DNA of 64,000 nucleotides from positions 41,252 through 105,251 of the forward strand of contig NZ_JNWO01000025.1 of NCBI RefSeq assembly GCF_000716435.1. The letters are read 5' to 3'. The DNA is from Streptomyces xylophagus. Lineage in GTDB: Bacteria; Actinomycetota; Actinomycetes; Streptomycetales; Streptomycetaceae. Each line of letters begins with the position of its first letter. Positions within the stretch are counted from its first letter, which is position 1. Positions 42,661-52,703 of the stretch are shown one piece after another. The notes below the pieces were generated by a model, which saw nothing but the letters and a program-made list of their open reading frames with translations, had not been told where the DNA came from and searched no databases. A program made the position numbers and the translations under genes.

Positions 42661-43544
42661 CGCGCGCTCCGTCGTTGCAGGGGCAGGTACACGGCCATGA
42701 CCAGGCCCGCGACCAGGACCATGTCGAGGCTGAGGGCGAGGGCCACGTTCTCCTGGCCGACCAGCACGTTGCCGGAGATGGCGTCGGCGATCTGCAGGGT
42801 GACCAGCGGGATGGAACTGCCCACCATGGCCGCGGCGGTGGCGTACGCGGCGAAGGCGCTGCCGAAGAGCAGCACGAATCCGCCGAGCAGGGACGGCGCG
42901 AGGACCGGCAGGGCCACGTGCCGCCAGTACTGCACGCCGGTGGCGCCGTTGTTCTGGGCGGCCTCGCGCCACTGGGTGCGCAGGCCCTCCAATGCCGGGG
43001 TGATGGTGAGGACCATCAGCGGGATGAGGAAGTACAGGTAGACGATGACCAGGCCCGAGAAGCTGTAGAGGTCCCAGCCCTTGCCCTTCAGTCCCAGGTG
43101 GGTGGTCAGCACACCGGCGTTGCCGAGTGTGGCGACGAACGCGAAGGCCAGCGGGACACCGCCGAAGTTGGCGAGGACGCCGGACGCGGTGAGGACGGCC
43201 TCGCGCAGCGCGCGGAACCGGGAGGTGACGACGACCTGCGCGAGCGGCAGGCCGAACAGGGTGCCGAGGGCGGCCGAGATGGCGGACAGCTTGACGCTGC
43301 CGATCAGCGCGGTGAAGTAGGCACCCTTGAGCGATTCGGTCAGGTTGGCGGTGCTGTACGAAGTGGCGCCCGTCGTCTGGTTCTTGACGGTGAAGGCGCC
43401 GTTCAGCATCGCGATGGCGGGCACCCCGAAGGCGACCGCGACGAACACGAGCAGCGGGACCACGGCGATCCAGCCGGGGACACGGCGCCGCCGCTTCGAG
43501 GAGGCGGCGGCGACCACGTCGGCCCGCGTGAGCGTGGCCGTCAT
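42645..43544 (-). CDS. ABC transporter permease (first)
   Basis: 299 aa, about six helices after a basic N terminus (SSKRRRRVPG). EAA loop: TQWREAAQNNGATGVQYWRH. A periplasm-side insert of about 45 residues (FTVKNQTTGATSYS...) follows the first helix, as in spermidine/phosphonate permeases. Its ATG overlaps the stop of the substrate-binding protein by 4 bp. Confidence 0.92.
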   Translation of the reverse strand: MTATLTRADVVAAASSKRRRRVPGWIAVVPLLVFVAVAFGVPAIAMLNGAFTVKNQTTGATSYSTANLTESLKGAYFTALIGSVKLSAISAALGTLFGLPLAQVVVTSRFRALREAVLTASGVLANFGGVPLAFAFVATLGNAGVLTTHLGLKGKGWDLYSFSGLVIVYLYFLIPLMVLTITPALEGLRTQWREAAQNNGATGVQYWRHVALPVLAPSLLGGFVLLFGSAFAAYATAAAMVGSSIPLVTLQIADAISGNVLVGQENVALALSLDMVLVAGLVMAVYLPLQRRSARWLDA

Positions 43545-44698
43545 CCGGAGACGGCCTTCGCCCAGCCGGACGCGATGACCGTCTTGGCCTTGCTCTGCTG
43601 GGCCTCGGTCGGGAAGGACGGCGTGCCGGTGACCTGCGGGAGCTTGGCGGCGGCGGTCTTGTCGAGCGTGCCGGCCGACTCCATGGAGGTCATCAGCACC
43701 GGACGCGCGTACCCCTTGAGCCACAGGTTCTGGCCCTCGGCGCTGTACAGGTACTCCTGCCACAGGCGGGCGGCCGCCGGGTGCGGGGCGTCCTTGTTGA
43801 TGGCCTGCGAGTAGTACTGCGCGTACTGGCCGTCGGTCGGGATGGAGACCTTCCAGTCGACGCCCTTGGACTTGAACTCGTCGGCGTAACCGGCGTTCAG
43901 GTAGTCCCAGTCGATGGAGATGGGCGTCTCACCCTTCTCGACGGTGGCCGGGGTGGACTCGACGGGCGTGTAGTTGCCGTTCTTCTTCAGCTTGCCGAAG
44001 AAGTCCAGGCCGGGCTGGATGTCGTCGAAGGAGCCCTTGTTGGCGAGCGCCGCCGCGTACACGCCGCCGAAGGCCGAACCCGACTTCGTGGGGTTGCCGT
44101 TGAGGGCGACCTGGCCCTTGTACTGCGGCTTCAGCAGGTCCGCGAAGGTGGTCGGACAGGTCTTGACGCGCTTCGCGTCGCAGCCGATGGAGATGTAGCC
44201 GCCGTAGTCGTTGAACCACTGCCCCTTCGGGTCCTTCTGGCCCTCGGGGATCTGGTCGAAGGAGGCGACCTTGTACGGCGCGAGCAGCCCCTGCTGGGCG
44301 GCGCTGAGCGCGAAGGAGGAACCGAGGTCGAGGACGTCGGGCGCACGGTCCTGGCCCTTGCGGGAGGTCACGGCGTTGATCTCGTCCTGGCTGGAGCCGT
44401 CCGGGTTCTCGTCCGTGATCTTGACGCCGTACTTCTTGGTGAAGCCGTCGATGAGGGCACCGTAGTTGGCCCAGTCACGGGGCACCGCGATGATGTGCAG
44501 CGTGCCCTCCTTCTTGGCGGCCTTCACCAGGGCGGCGAGCCCGCCGAAGTCGGCGGCGGAGGTGGCGGTGGCGGCGTTCTTGCCGTCGGCGGTGGTCGAC
44601 GAGTTGGTGGGAGCGGCGCCGCAGGCGCTGAGGGCAAGCGCGGCGACGACGGCGAGGGAACCACCCAGGACGGCGTTTCTCGGCGGGGACACGGTCAC
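43541..44698 (-). CDS. ABC transporter substrate-binding lipoprotein
   Basis: 385 aa. Lipoprotein signal: AVLGGSLAVVAALALSACG, lipobox LSAC. The mature protein is a periplasmic-binding fold of the extracellular solute-binding class used for polyamines, iron or 2-aminoethylphosphonate (GTLHIIAVPRDWANYGALID, DVLDLGSSFALSAAQQGLL, ISIDWDYLNAGY). The GTG at 44698 has GGAG 5 nt upstream. First gene of the operon, divergent from the GntR gene. The cargo is uncertain; the phosphatase fusion downstream hints at a phosphorus compound. Confidence 0.88.
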   Translation of the reverse strand: MTVSPPRNAVLGGSLAVVAALALSACGAAPTNSSTTADGKNAATATSAADFGGLAALVKAAKKEGTLHIIAVPRDWANYGALIDGFTKKYGVKITDENPDGSSQDEINAVTSRKGQDRAPDVLDLGSSFALSAAQQGLLAPYKVASFDQIPEGQKDPKGQWFNDYGGYISIGCDAKRVKTCPTTFADLLKPQYKGQVALNGNPTKSGSAFGGVYAAALANKGSFDDIQPGLDFFGKLKKNGNYTPVESTPATVEKGETPISIDWDYLNAGYADEFKSKGVDWKVSIPTDGQYAQYYSQAINKDAPHPAAARLWQEYLYSAEGQNLWLKGYARPVLMTSMESAGTLDKTAAAKLPQVTGTPSFPTEAQQSKAKTVIASGWAKAVSG

Positions 44699-44740
44699 GG
44701 TCTCTCCAGGGGTGCGCACGAGGGTTAGAGCAGAGCGGAG

Positions 44741-44758
44741 AACTTGTCTGAACAAGTT
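44741..44758. promoter_or_regulatory. GntR operator candidate
   Basis: AACTTGTCTGAACAAGTT: perfect 7-bp arms around CTGA, 43 bp upstream of the binding-protein start and in the divergent region with the GntR gene. On the minus strand it includes a TTGTTC that could be the -35. Confidence 0.6.
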
Positions 44759-44910
44759 GGCCTCAGTACGCCCGGCGATGGTGTCTTGTTCGTAAACATT
44801 GGCGAAACCGTGACCCCTTCTTCTCTGCACACTCCTGGCTGACACGGATCACCAAGGGAACTCGACTACGCTGCTCACGCTGTGCACAGTTGCCAATTCA
44901 GAGGGGAAGC

Positions 44911-45651
44911 ATGACGGCGCGACACGAGGAGATCGCCGACGAGCTGCGGAAAGCCATCGACCGCGAGGAGTACACAGTCGGCAGCCGACTGCCCGCCGAG
45001 ACGGACCTCGCCGCGCAGTACGGCGTCTCGCGCGGCACGGTCCGCCAGGCCGTCGCGGCCCTCACCGCCGAGGGACTGATCGGCTCCCGCCAGGGCGCCC
45101 GCCGGATGGTGCTGGCCAGCCGCCGCAGCCAGAGCTTCGCGGAGCTGCGCAGCTTCGCCGAGTGGGCGCGTGCGATGGAGCGCGAGGCGACCGGGCACGT
45201 GGTCGAGCAGGAGTACCGCCCGGCCACGGCCGAGGACGCCGTACGCCTCCAACTCCCCGAGAAAACCCCGGTGTTGCACGTCCTGCGGGTCCGCGGCCTG
45301 GACGGCGAACCGGTCCTGCTGGAGCGGACCGTGTACGCCGACTGGATCTCACCGGCCGTCGAGGCGATCGAGCCCGACTGCCCGTCCGTGACCCAACGCC
45401 TGTACGACGACACGGGGTTGGTCTTCGCCTACGGCGAGCACGTCATCGACGCGGTGGCTGCTGGCGCGCAGGACGCGGAGTTGCTCGGCATCCGCCGTAC
45501 GAGCCCTCTCCTCCGGGTCCGCCGGGTCACAACCACCCGCGAGGGACGGCCGGTCGAGTGGTCGGACGACCGCTATCGCTCGGACGCGGTGAGCTTCAGC
45601 GTGCACAACTCGATAGGGAACAACGCGCTGGCGCGGAAGACGGCGGAGTAG
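44911..45651 (+). CDS. GntR/HutC-type regulator (UTRA domain)
   Basis: 246 aa. N-terminal GntR HTH (RHEEIADELRKAIDREEYTV, RLPAETDLAAQYGVSRGTVR) and a C-terminal UTRA ligand domain (LLERTVYADWISPAVEAI; SPLLRVRRVTTTREGRPVEW). GAGGGGAA precedes the ATG at 44911. PhnF, the phosphonate-system regulator, belongs to the same subfamily. Divergent position and the palindrome at 44741 suggest it represses the importer until its ligand is present. Confidence 0.9.
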   Translation: MTARHEEIADELRKAIDREEYTVGSRLPAETDLAAQYGVSRGTVRQAVAALTAEGLIGSRQGARRMVLASRRSQSFAELRSFAEWARAMEREATGHVVEQEYRPATAEDAVRLQLPEKTPVLHVLRVRGLDGEPVLLERTVYADWISPAVEAIEPDCPSVTQRLYDDTGLVFAYGEHVIDAVAAGAQDAELLGIRRTSPLLRVRRVTTTREGRPVEWSDDRYRSDAVSFSVHNSIGNNALARKTAE

Positions 45652-45718
45652 CCGCCTCCGGCGGCAGCGTGCGACAGTCGTGGTCAAGGGGGACGGGTCC
45701 GACGTCATGGAGGTCCTG

Positions 45719-46162
45719 ATGGAGATCGCCGCGTTGCCGCATGTCGGCGAACAGACCACGGTCGTGGCGGCGGAGCCCGACGCCGTGTGGCGCGACCTGA
45801 GCCGGGTGATGGGCCACTCCTCCGCGGGGGCGACCCTGTACGCACGCCTGGTCCGCGCCGCCGACCGCGGGACCTCCGGGCCCCGGCCCCTCGCCGAGGG
45901 TTCGGCGATCGCCGGTTTCCATGTGACCTCGGCGGTCCCGGGACGCGAGCTGGTCATGGAGGGCAGCCACCGCTTCTCGTCGTACGCCCTGGTCTTCCAC
46001 GTCGAGCGGACCGGCCCGGGGCGCTCGCTGCTGCGGGCCGAGACCCGGGCCGCCTTCCCCGGCCTGGCCGGGGGCCTCTACCGGCGGCTCGTCATCTCCA
46101 GCGGCGGGCACGTGATCGCCGTACGCCGGCTGCTGTCGGCGGTCCGCCGCCGGTCCGAGTAG
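45719..46162 (+). CDS. SRPBCC-like protein (tentative)
   Basis: 147 aa, soluble. LPHVGEQTTVVAAEPDAVWR, GFHVTSAVPGRELVMEGSHR and FSSYALVFHVER fit the beta-strand run of the START/SRPBCC fold (polyketide-cyclase/DUF2867-like), ending in a basic helix (IAVRRLLSAVRRRSE). The ATG at 45719 has GGAGG 5 nt upstream; an ATG at 45707 is an alternative. It ends 10 bp before the convergent Lrp gene's stop. Ligand unknown. Confidence 0.65.
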   Translation: MEIAALPHVGEQTTVVAAEPDAVWRDLSRVMGHSSAGATLYARLVRAADRGTSGPRPLAEGSAIAGFHVTSAVPGRELVMEGSHRFSSYALVFHVERTGPGRSLLRAETRAAFPGLAGGLYRRLVISSGGHVIAVRRLLSAVRRRSE

Positions 46163-46172
46163 CCTCCGCGGC

Positions 46173-46625
46173 TCAGGTCGGCGAGCCCGACGAGAAACGC
46201 CGGAGCAGCGGCGAGAGCACCAGCACCGACTTCGTGCGCTCCACGAACGGCTCGCCCGCGATCCGCTCCAGCACCCGCTCGAAGTGGCGCATGTCGGCGG
46301 CGAAGACCTGGACGATCGCGTCCGCGTCGCCGGTGACGGTGGACGCGGCCACGACCTCCTGGTAGCGCTCCAGGCCCCGCCGGATGGTGTCCGGGGAGGT
46401 GTTGTGCCGGCAGTAGATCTCGACGAACCCCTCGGTCTCCCAGCCGAGCGCCGACGGGTCCACCCGTACGGTGAAGCCGGTGATGGCGCCGGTGGCCCGC
46501 AGCCGGTCCACGCGCCGCTTCACGGCGGGCGCGGACAGGCCGACCAGCTGCCCGATGTCCGCGAAGGAGCGGCGGGCGTCCTCGGCGAGGGCGTGCACGA
46601 TGCGTTCGTCGAGTTGGTTCAGCAC
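46173..46625 (-). CDS. Lrp/AsnC family regulator (second)
   Basis: 150 aa. HTH: LDERIVHALAEDARRSFADI, LSAPAVKRRVDRLRATGAI; RAM domain: YQEVVAASTVTGDADAIVQV. It lies 10 bp downstream of an APC permease gene on the same strand, so the two are probably one transcript and the regulator may control amino-acid uptake. It differs clearly from the Lrp protein at 9166-9606. Confidence 0.92.
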   Translation of the reverse strand: MLNQLDERIVHALAEDARRSFADIGQLVGLSAPAVKRRVDRLRATGAITGFTVRVDPSALGWETEGFVEIYCRHNTSPDTIRRGLERYQEVVAASTVTGDADAIVQVFAADMRHFERVLERIAGEPFVERTKSVLVLSPLLRRFSSGSPT

Positions 46626-46635
46626 TGCGGGTGGT

Positions 46636-48105
46636 TCACTTCTCTGCGTTGGCCAGGTGGGACCGGCGATAGCCGTATACGAAGTAGAACACGAGCCCGA
46701 CGGCCATCCAGACTCCGAAGACCACCCAGGTGACGGCCGAGAGGCTGCCCATCATCCAGACGCACAGCCCGAAGCCCACGGCGGGCAGCACCGGCGACAG
46801 CGGTACGCGGAAGGTGCGGGGCATGTCGGGGCGGGTCCGGCGCAGCAGCACGACGGCGACGTTGACCAGCGCGAAGGCGAACAACGTGCCGATGCTGGTC
46901 GCGTCCGCCAGCCGGCCCAGCGGGATGGCCGCCGCGAGCACCCCGCAGAACAGGGACACGATGACGGTGTTGGCGCGGGGCGCCCCGGTCTTCGGGTGCA
47001 CCTTCCCGAACACCTTGGGCACGAGTCCGTCCCGGGACATCGCGAAGAGGATGCGCGTCTGGCCGTAGAGCACGGTCAGGACGACACTCGCGATGGCGAT
47101 CACCGCGCAGGCGGCGAGGAGGGTGCCCCAGAAGGACTGGCCGGTGACGTCGCGCATGATCTGGGCGAGGGCGGCCTCGGAGTCGTTGAAGCGCTGCCAG
47201 GGCTTGGCGCCGACGGCGACGGCCGCGACGAGGACGTACAGCGCGGTCACGATGACCAGGGACAGCATGATCGCGCGGGGCAGGTCGCGCTGGGCGTTCT
47301 TCGCCTCCTCGCCGGCCGTGGAGGCGGCGTCGAAGCCGATGTACGAGAAGAAGAGCGTCGCTCCGGCCGCGCTGACGCCGGCCATGCCCAGCGGCATGAA
47401 GTGGTCGTAGTTGCCGGACCTGAAGCCCTGGACGCCGATCGCGCAGAACAGCACCAGCGCGGCGATCTTCACACACACCATGACGGTGTTGGCGCGCGCG
47501 GACTCCTTGGCGCCGCCGAGCAGGAACACCATCGCCAGGAGTACGACGATCAGCGCGGGGAGGTTGAAGATGCCGCCGTCGCCCGGCGGGGCCGAGAGGG
47601 TGTTGGGGATGGTGACGCCGATGGTCCCGTCGAGCAGTTCGTTGAGGTACTCGCCCCAGCCGACGGCAACGGCGGCGACCGAGACGCCGTACTCCAGGAC
47701 CAGACACCAGCCGCAGATCCAGGCGATCAGCTCGCCCATCGTGGCGTAGGCGTACGAGTACGAGGAACCGGCGACCGGGATGGTGCCCGCGAGTTCCGCG
47801 TAGGAGAGGGCCGAGAAGAGGGCGGTGAGGCCGGCGATCACGAAGGAGAGGGTGACGGCGGGGCCGGCCTTGGGGACGGCTTCGCCGAGGACGACGAAGA
47901 TGCCGGTGCCGAGAGTGGCGCCGATGCTGATCATCGTCAGCTGCCAGAGCCCGAGGGAGCGCCGGAGCGACCCTCCCTCACCCTGACCGCCCTCGGCGAC
48001 CAGGCGGTCCACGGGCTTGCGGCGCATCAGACGCGCGCCGAGCCCCGGGGACGGTGGGGCGGTGGTCTGGCCGCGGTGGTGCGGGGGTGCGCCTTGGTCG
48101 AGCAC
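46636..48105 (-). CDS. APC-family amino acid permease (cationic type)
   Basis: 489 aa, about twelve to thirteen helices. Opening SLGLWQLTMISIGATLGTGI is the conserved APC motif with the unwound GATLGTGIF; later FFSYIGFDAASTAGEEAKNA and QTRILFAMSRDGLVP. It resembles the YfnA/CAT branch that takes up basic or branched amino acids with protons. The GTG at 48105 has AAGGAG about 8 nt upstream; an ATG with MRRKPVDRLV further in is less likely. Followed by an Lrp gene. Confidence 0.9.
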   Translation of the reverse strand: MLDQGAPPHHRGQTTAPPSPGLGARLMRRKPVDRLVAEGGQGEGGSLRRSLGLWQLTMISIGATLGTGIFVVLGEAVPKAGPAVTLSFVIAGLTALFSALSYAELAGTIPVAGSSYSYAYATMGELIAWICGWCLVLEYGVSVAAVAVGWGEYLNELLDGTIGVTIPNTLSAPPGDGGIFNLPALIVVLLAMVFLLGGAKESARANTVMVCVKIAALVLFCAIGVQGFRSGNYDHFMPLGMAGVSAAGATLFFSYIGFDAASTAGEEAKNAQRDLPRAIMLSLVIVTALYVLVAAVAVGAKPWQRFNDSEAALAQIMRDVTGQSFWGTLLAACAVIAIASVVLTVLYGQTRILFAMSRDGLVPKVFGKVHPKTGAPRANTVIVSLFCGVLAAAIPLGRLADATSIGTLFAFALVNVAVVLLRRTRPDMPRTFRVPLSPVLPAVGFGLCVWMMGSLSAVTWVVFGVWMAVGLVFYFVYGYRRSHLANAEK

Positions 48106-48251
48106 GCGGGTGGCTCCTTGTCGCTGCCGGTCATGGCGACAGGGACAGGCGGCACCCCTGCGGCACAGGGACCCACCGAGCGGAGTCCCCGCCGCGCTAT
48201 GTACAGCGCCCGACCCTATGAGCCGGGGCATCCCGGTCGTAATGCGGCAAC

Positions 48252-48269
48252 CTTGCGCATCTCCGCAAG
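48252..48269. promoter_or_regulatory. Inverted repeat upstream of APC permease gene
   Basis: CTTGCG-N6-CGCAAG, about 150 bp upstream of the permease start. Further TTGC/GCAA motifs lie nearby (48243-48249, 48272-48278), suggesting a cluster of Lrp-type half sites. A TTACGA-N18-TAGGGT promoter-like pair follows on the minus strand. Confidence 0.4.
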
Positions 48270-48340
48270 ATCGTTGCGTTCATCGCAGCCAGGTGTTCAT
48301 TCGTTGCACGGGGACTGTCGACCCTTGCGCGGCGCCCGGT

Positions 48341-48736
48341 TCAGCCCTCGTCCGGCTCCCCCGCGAGGGCCCGTGCCTCGGCCACGTCGCCCTCGTCGAA
48401 CCCCATCCGCCCGGGCTGCCCGAAGGCCTCCGCCTGGGCGTCGATCCAGCGGGTGTGCGCCTCCCACGCGGCCTGCTTGCTCATGCCGAGCGCGGCCCCG
48501 ATCTGCGTCCAGGAGGCACCGGCCTCACGGGCCGCGCGGACGGTGAGCTGACGGCCGTAGGCGGCCTTGCGGGCGACGACCTCGCTCAGGGCGAGCAGCT
48601 CCAGCATCTCGGTCCGGTCGAGCGCCTCGGCGTCGCTGCCGAAGCCGGCGAGGGACTCGCGGGTGCGGAGGTGGTCGAGGCGGGCGACCGCGGTGAGGAG
48701 GGTGTGCTCGGGTTCGATGCTCTGGGGTGTCGTCAT
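48341..48736 (-). CDS. Small HTH protein
   Basis: 131 aa. A helical N terminus (TLLTAVARLDHLRTRESLAG; EMLELLALSEVVARKAAYGR) leads to a helix-turn-helix SWTQIGAALGMSKQAAWEAH. The same SW..(I/V)G.ALG..KQA pattern recurs in the protein at 63097-63648. Likely DNA-binding; target unknown. It lies 15 bp downstream of the frameshifted GNAT gene on the same strand. Confidence 0.75.
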   Translation of the reverse strand: MTTPQSIEPEHTLLTAVARLDHLRTRESLAGFGSDAEALDRTEMLELLALSEVVARKAAYGRQLTVRAAREAGASWTQIGAALGMSKQAAWEAHTRWIDAQAEAFGQPGRMGFDEGDVAEARALAGEPDEG

Positions 48737-48751
48737 GGATTCAGCGTTGCG

Positions 48752-49302
48752 TCAAGGCTGCTTGACGTCAAGAGGGCCTGACGGCGGTTCCTCGGTCAGG
48801 GTGCCTGACGGCAGTTCTTTGATGAGGAAGGTGCAGTGCTCGACGCACTCGCGGGTCACCCCGTCGCGGTCCTCGTACGACCAGCGGCCCACGTAGTCCG
48901 TCAGGCGCCGGTAGCCGAGCCGCGCGTAGAGGTCGGCGGCCCTCGGGTTGTCGGCGGCGACGCCCAGGCCGAGGACCGTACGGCCGTGCTCCCGGGCCAG
49001 TTCCTCGGCGCGCCGGATCAGCGCGCCGCCGATGCCCCGCGAGCGCAGCTCCGGGGGCCACACGCCGAGACCGTTGAGCTCCGGGCAACCGGGCAGGGCG
49101 GCCCGCACCTCCGGGGCCCCGCAGCCCTCCCAGATCACCTCCGCGTGCCCGACGGGCCGGCCGTCCAGCCAGGCGACGAGATAGGTCCCCCGCCCGTCTC
49201 CTGCCGCGCGAACCTCCGGGCATGGGACGAGACGACCCCCGGCGAGCCGATGAACTCGTCGAGCAGCTCCACGTCGGCGGCCCGGCACACGGCGATCTCC
49301 AT
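48752..49302 (-). pseudogene. GNAT acetyltransferase gene with a frameshift
   Basis: The N-terminal part reads MEIAVCRAADVELLDEFIGS then VVSSHARRFARQETGG in the frame from the ATG at 49302. The rest (GTYLVAWLDGRPVGHAEVIW, then LRSRGIGGALIRRAEELARE, ADNPRAADLYARLGYRRL) is in another frame. The two join at a run of five C (five G on the coding strand) at 49187-49191; one extra base there would restore a normal GNAT of about 183 aa. The core acetyl-CoA motif RSRGIGGAL is intact. It is either a recent loss, programmed slippage or a sequencing error. Confidence 0.75.
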
Positions 49303-49326
49303 ACCCCCGACGGTAGCCGCCGGAGC

Positions 49327-49420
49327 ACGCCGACGGCCCCCGAATATCCCGGGCGCCGGGACAACAGAGGCCGCACAAAAGGGAGTTGCTCAACTTCAGC
49401 CCACGTGCAACGGCTTGCCC
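49327..49420. repeat. Relic copy of the guaB1 3' tail
   Basis: This 94-bp stretch matches 49442-49536 at about three quarters of positions, offset 115 bp. On the minus strand it encodes GKPLHVG-stop, echoing the true [13 protein letters not shown] of guaB1, followed by the same ACTCCCTT and CCCGGCGCC blocks. Confidence 0.75.
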
Positions 49421-49441
49421 CAGGACGGCGACCACCGCAGG

Positions 49442-50990
<1,549 letters not shown>

Positions 50991-51155
50991 TCAGCCAGGG
51001 GGAAGAGCACGTACTTCATTGTCCCATGTCGGGCGTAATGCCATGCCTCGGATCATCGTCCAGGCAGGTCGAAGGCCCCCTTGGAGGAATGCCCAAGAGA
51101 GCGTGTCGGATGCCTGCGCGGGCAACCTTCGTGGCAGCTCGGGCATCGAACGTGC

Positions 51156-52694
51156 ATGGTTTCCCCTCGCATCGTGTTCGGGGCGGCGCTCGCTGCCGTG
51201 GTGCTCGCCCTCGCGTCCGGCCCGGCCGCCGTGGCCGCCGATCCGTCTCCCCTTCCCACGAAGGGCCACACGACGATCGATGCGGACAGCCACATCGACG
51301 TGGGACCGACCGCGCGGTCGGTCCACGTGGTCTGGAATTTCTCCGACCCCTCGGTGAATCTTCCCGCGCCCGCGGAGCGGACGCTCGTGATCGATGCCCG
51401 GGACCTGGCGGGCGTCGCGCGCATCGCGGTCGTCGACCCGAGGTGCACGGCCCACGGGCAGGTCTTCTCCTGTGCCAACCAGAACACCTCGCAGCTGACG
51501 AACCTGGACTTCACCGTGCGGGCGGACCCGGGCGCCGCCCTCGGCGCCACCGGCACGATCAAGTACACCGCCTCCGCCGGCCACGGGACCCCCGGCACAG
51601 CGCGGGCGAAGGTGGTCGTCGGCGTCCCCGAGTTGGTCGTCGGCAAGGTGTCCGACGTGACGCACGCCAGGATCGGGTCCCGGATCGACGTGCCGCTACG
51701 GCTCCGCAACATCGGCGACCTGGCCACCGACCGGCGCATCGCGGTGACCTGGGTGGGGGCGGGCGGTCTGGTCTTCGACCGGAAGTTCTCCAACTGCGGC
51801 TACAGCACCGGCAACGACCAAGTCGCGCCCGACAGCCCGACCTCCGTCACCTGTGTCTTCCCGGCCCCGGTGGCCGCGGGCGCCACCGTCGAGCTGAGCA
51901 GCCCACTGACAGCAACGGTTGGCGCACACGCCCTGACCGCCGTGCTCGACTACACGGCCGAGCTGCTGCAGCCCGGGGCACAACCCGACGTGCGCCCCGG
52001 CGCCGACACCGAAGCGGGCACTGGGTCGGCGCTCACCCTGGTGCCCGCGTCCGGAACGGGAGACGGCTTCGAGAGCGGCGCCACGGGCCGGGTCGGCGTC
52101 TCGGCCGACAGCTCCGCGGATCTGGCGGCCACGGCCACGGCGAAGCCCGCCGCCCGTGCGGACGGATGGACGCTGAACCTCACCGTCGTGAACCACGGCC
52201 CGGCCGCCGTGTACGCGACCGGCAGCCGGACCGACAACGACTACGTCGCCGAGGTCGACGTGGTCCTGCCCCGGCACACGGTCGCGACCGACTACGAGCA
52301 CGCGGAGTCGGAGGACAGCGCGTACGGCCCCTGCTTCCTGTGGGTCAGCGACACCGCGACGGCACCTTTCGAGGCGGGACACCGGCACTACGTGTGCGTC
52401 GTGCCGTTCGGTATCGGGGCCGGCAAGAACGTGGAGTCCCTGTTGTCGGTGAAGCCGGACAAGAACTACGACGGCGCCAAGGGGAAGGCGACCCTGCGCC
52501 CCGGCCCGGCCGGCATCACCCTTCACGACCCGCACTCCGGCAACGACCACACCACCTTCGCCTTCAGCACGTCGGCCGCGCCGTCCGGCGACACCGGCAC
52601 GGACCGCACGGCGTTCATCGCCACCTGGGCGGCCGGGGCCGCTCTGCTGGGCGCCGCCGCATTCGTCGTCCACCGCCGCAGGCGTTCCCACTAG
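51156..52694 (+). CDS. Secreted, membrane-anchored surface protein
   Basis: 512 aa. Signal peptide MVSPRIVFGAALAAVVLALA... cleaved near AVA-AD; long beta-rich extracellular part with Ig/DUF11-like repeats (LRNIGDLATDRRIAVTW; LNLTVVNHGPAAVYATGS). A C-terminal helix (TAFIATWAAGAALLGAAAFV) follows, ending in HRRRRSH. No LPXTG is seen, so it is anchored by the helix and basic tail rather than sortase. Four to six Cys may form disulfides. The role may be structural or adhesive; function is not recognisable. Confidence 0.75.
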   Translation: MVSPRIVFGAALAAVVLALASGPAAVAADPSPLPTKGHTTIDADSHIDVGPTARSVHVVWNFSDPSVNLPAPAERTLVIDARDLAGVARIAVVDPRCTAHGQVFSCANQNTSQLTNLDFTVRADPGAALGATGTIKYTASAGHGTPGTARAKVVVGVPELVVGKVSDVTHARIGSRIDVPLRLRNIGDLATDRRIAVTWVGAGGLVFDRKFSNCGYSTGNDQVAPDSPTSVTCVFPAPVAAGATVELSSPLTATVGAHALTAVLDYTAELLQPGAQPDVRPGADTEAGTGSALTLVPASGTGDGFESGATGRVGVSADSSADLAATATAKPAARADGWTLNLTVVNHGPAAVYATGSRTDNDYVAEVDVVLPRHTVATDYEHAESEDSAYGPCFLWVSDTATAPFEAGHRHYVCVVPFGIGAGKNVESLLSVKPDKNYDGAKGKATLRPGPAGITLHDPHSGNDHTTFAFSTSAAPSGDTGTDRTAFIATWAAGAALLGAAAFVVHRRRRSH

Positions 52695-52703
52695 AACCAG
52701 GGA

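Noticed and set aside
46471..48546. Long plus-strand frame opposite the APC permease
   Set aside because: His/Gln/Glu/Asp/Arg-rich antisense translation typical of the complement of membrane protein codons.
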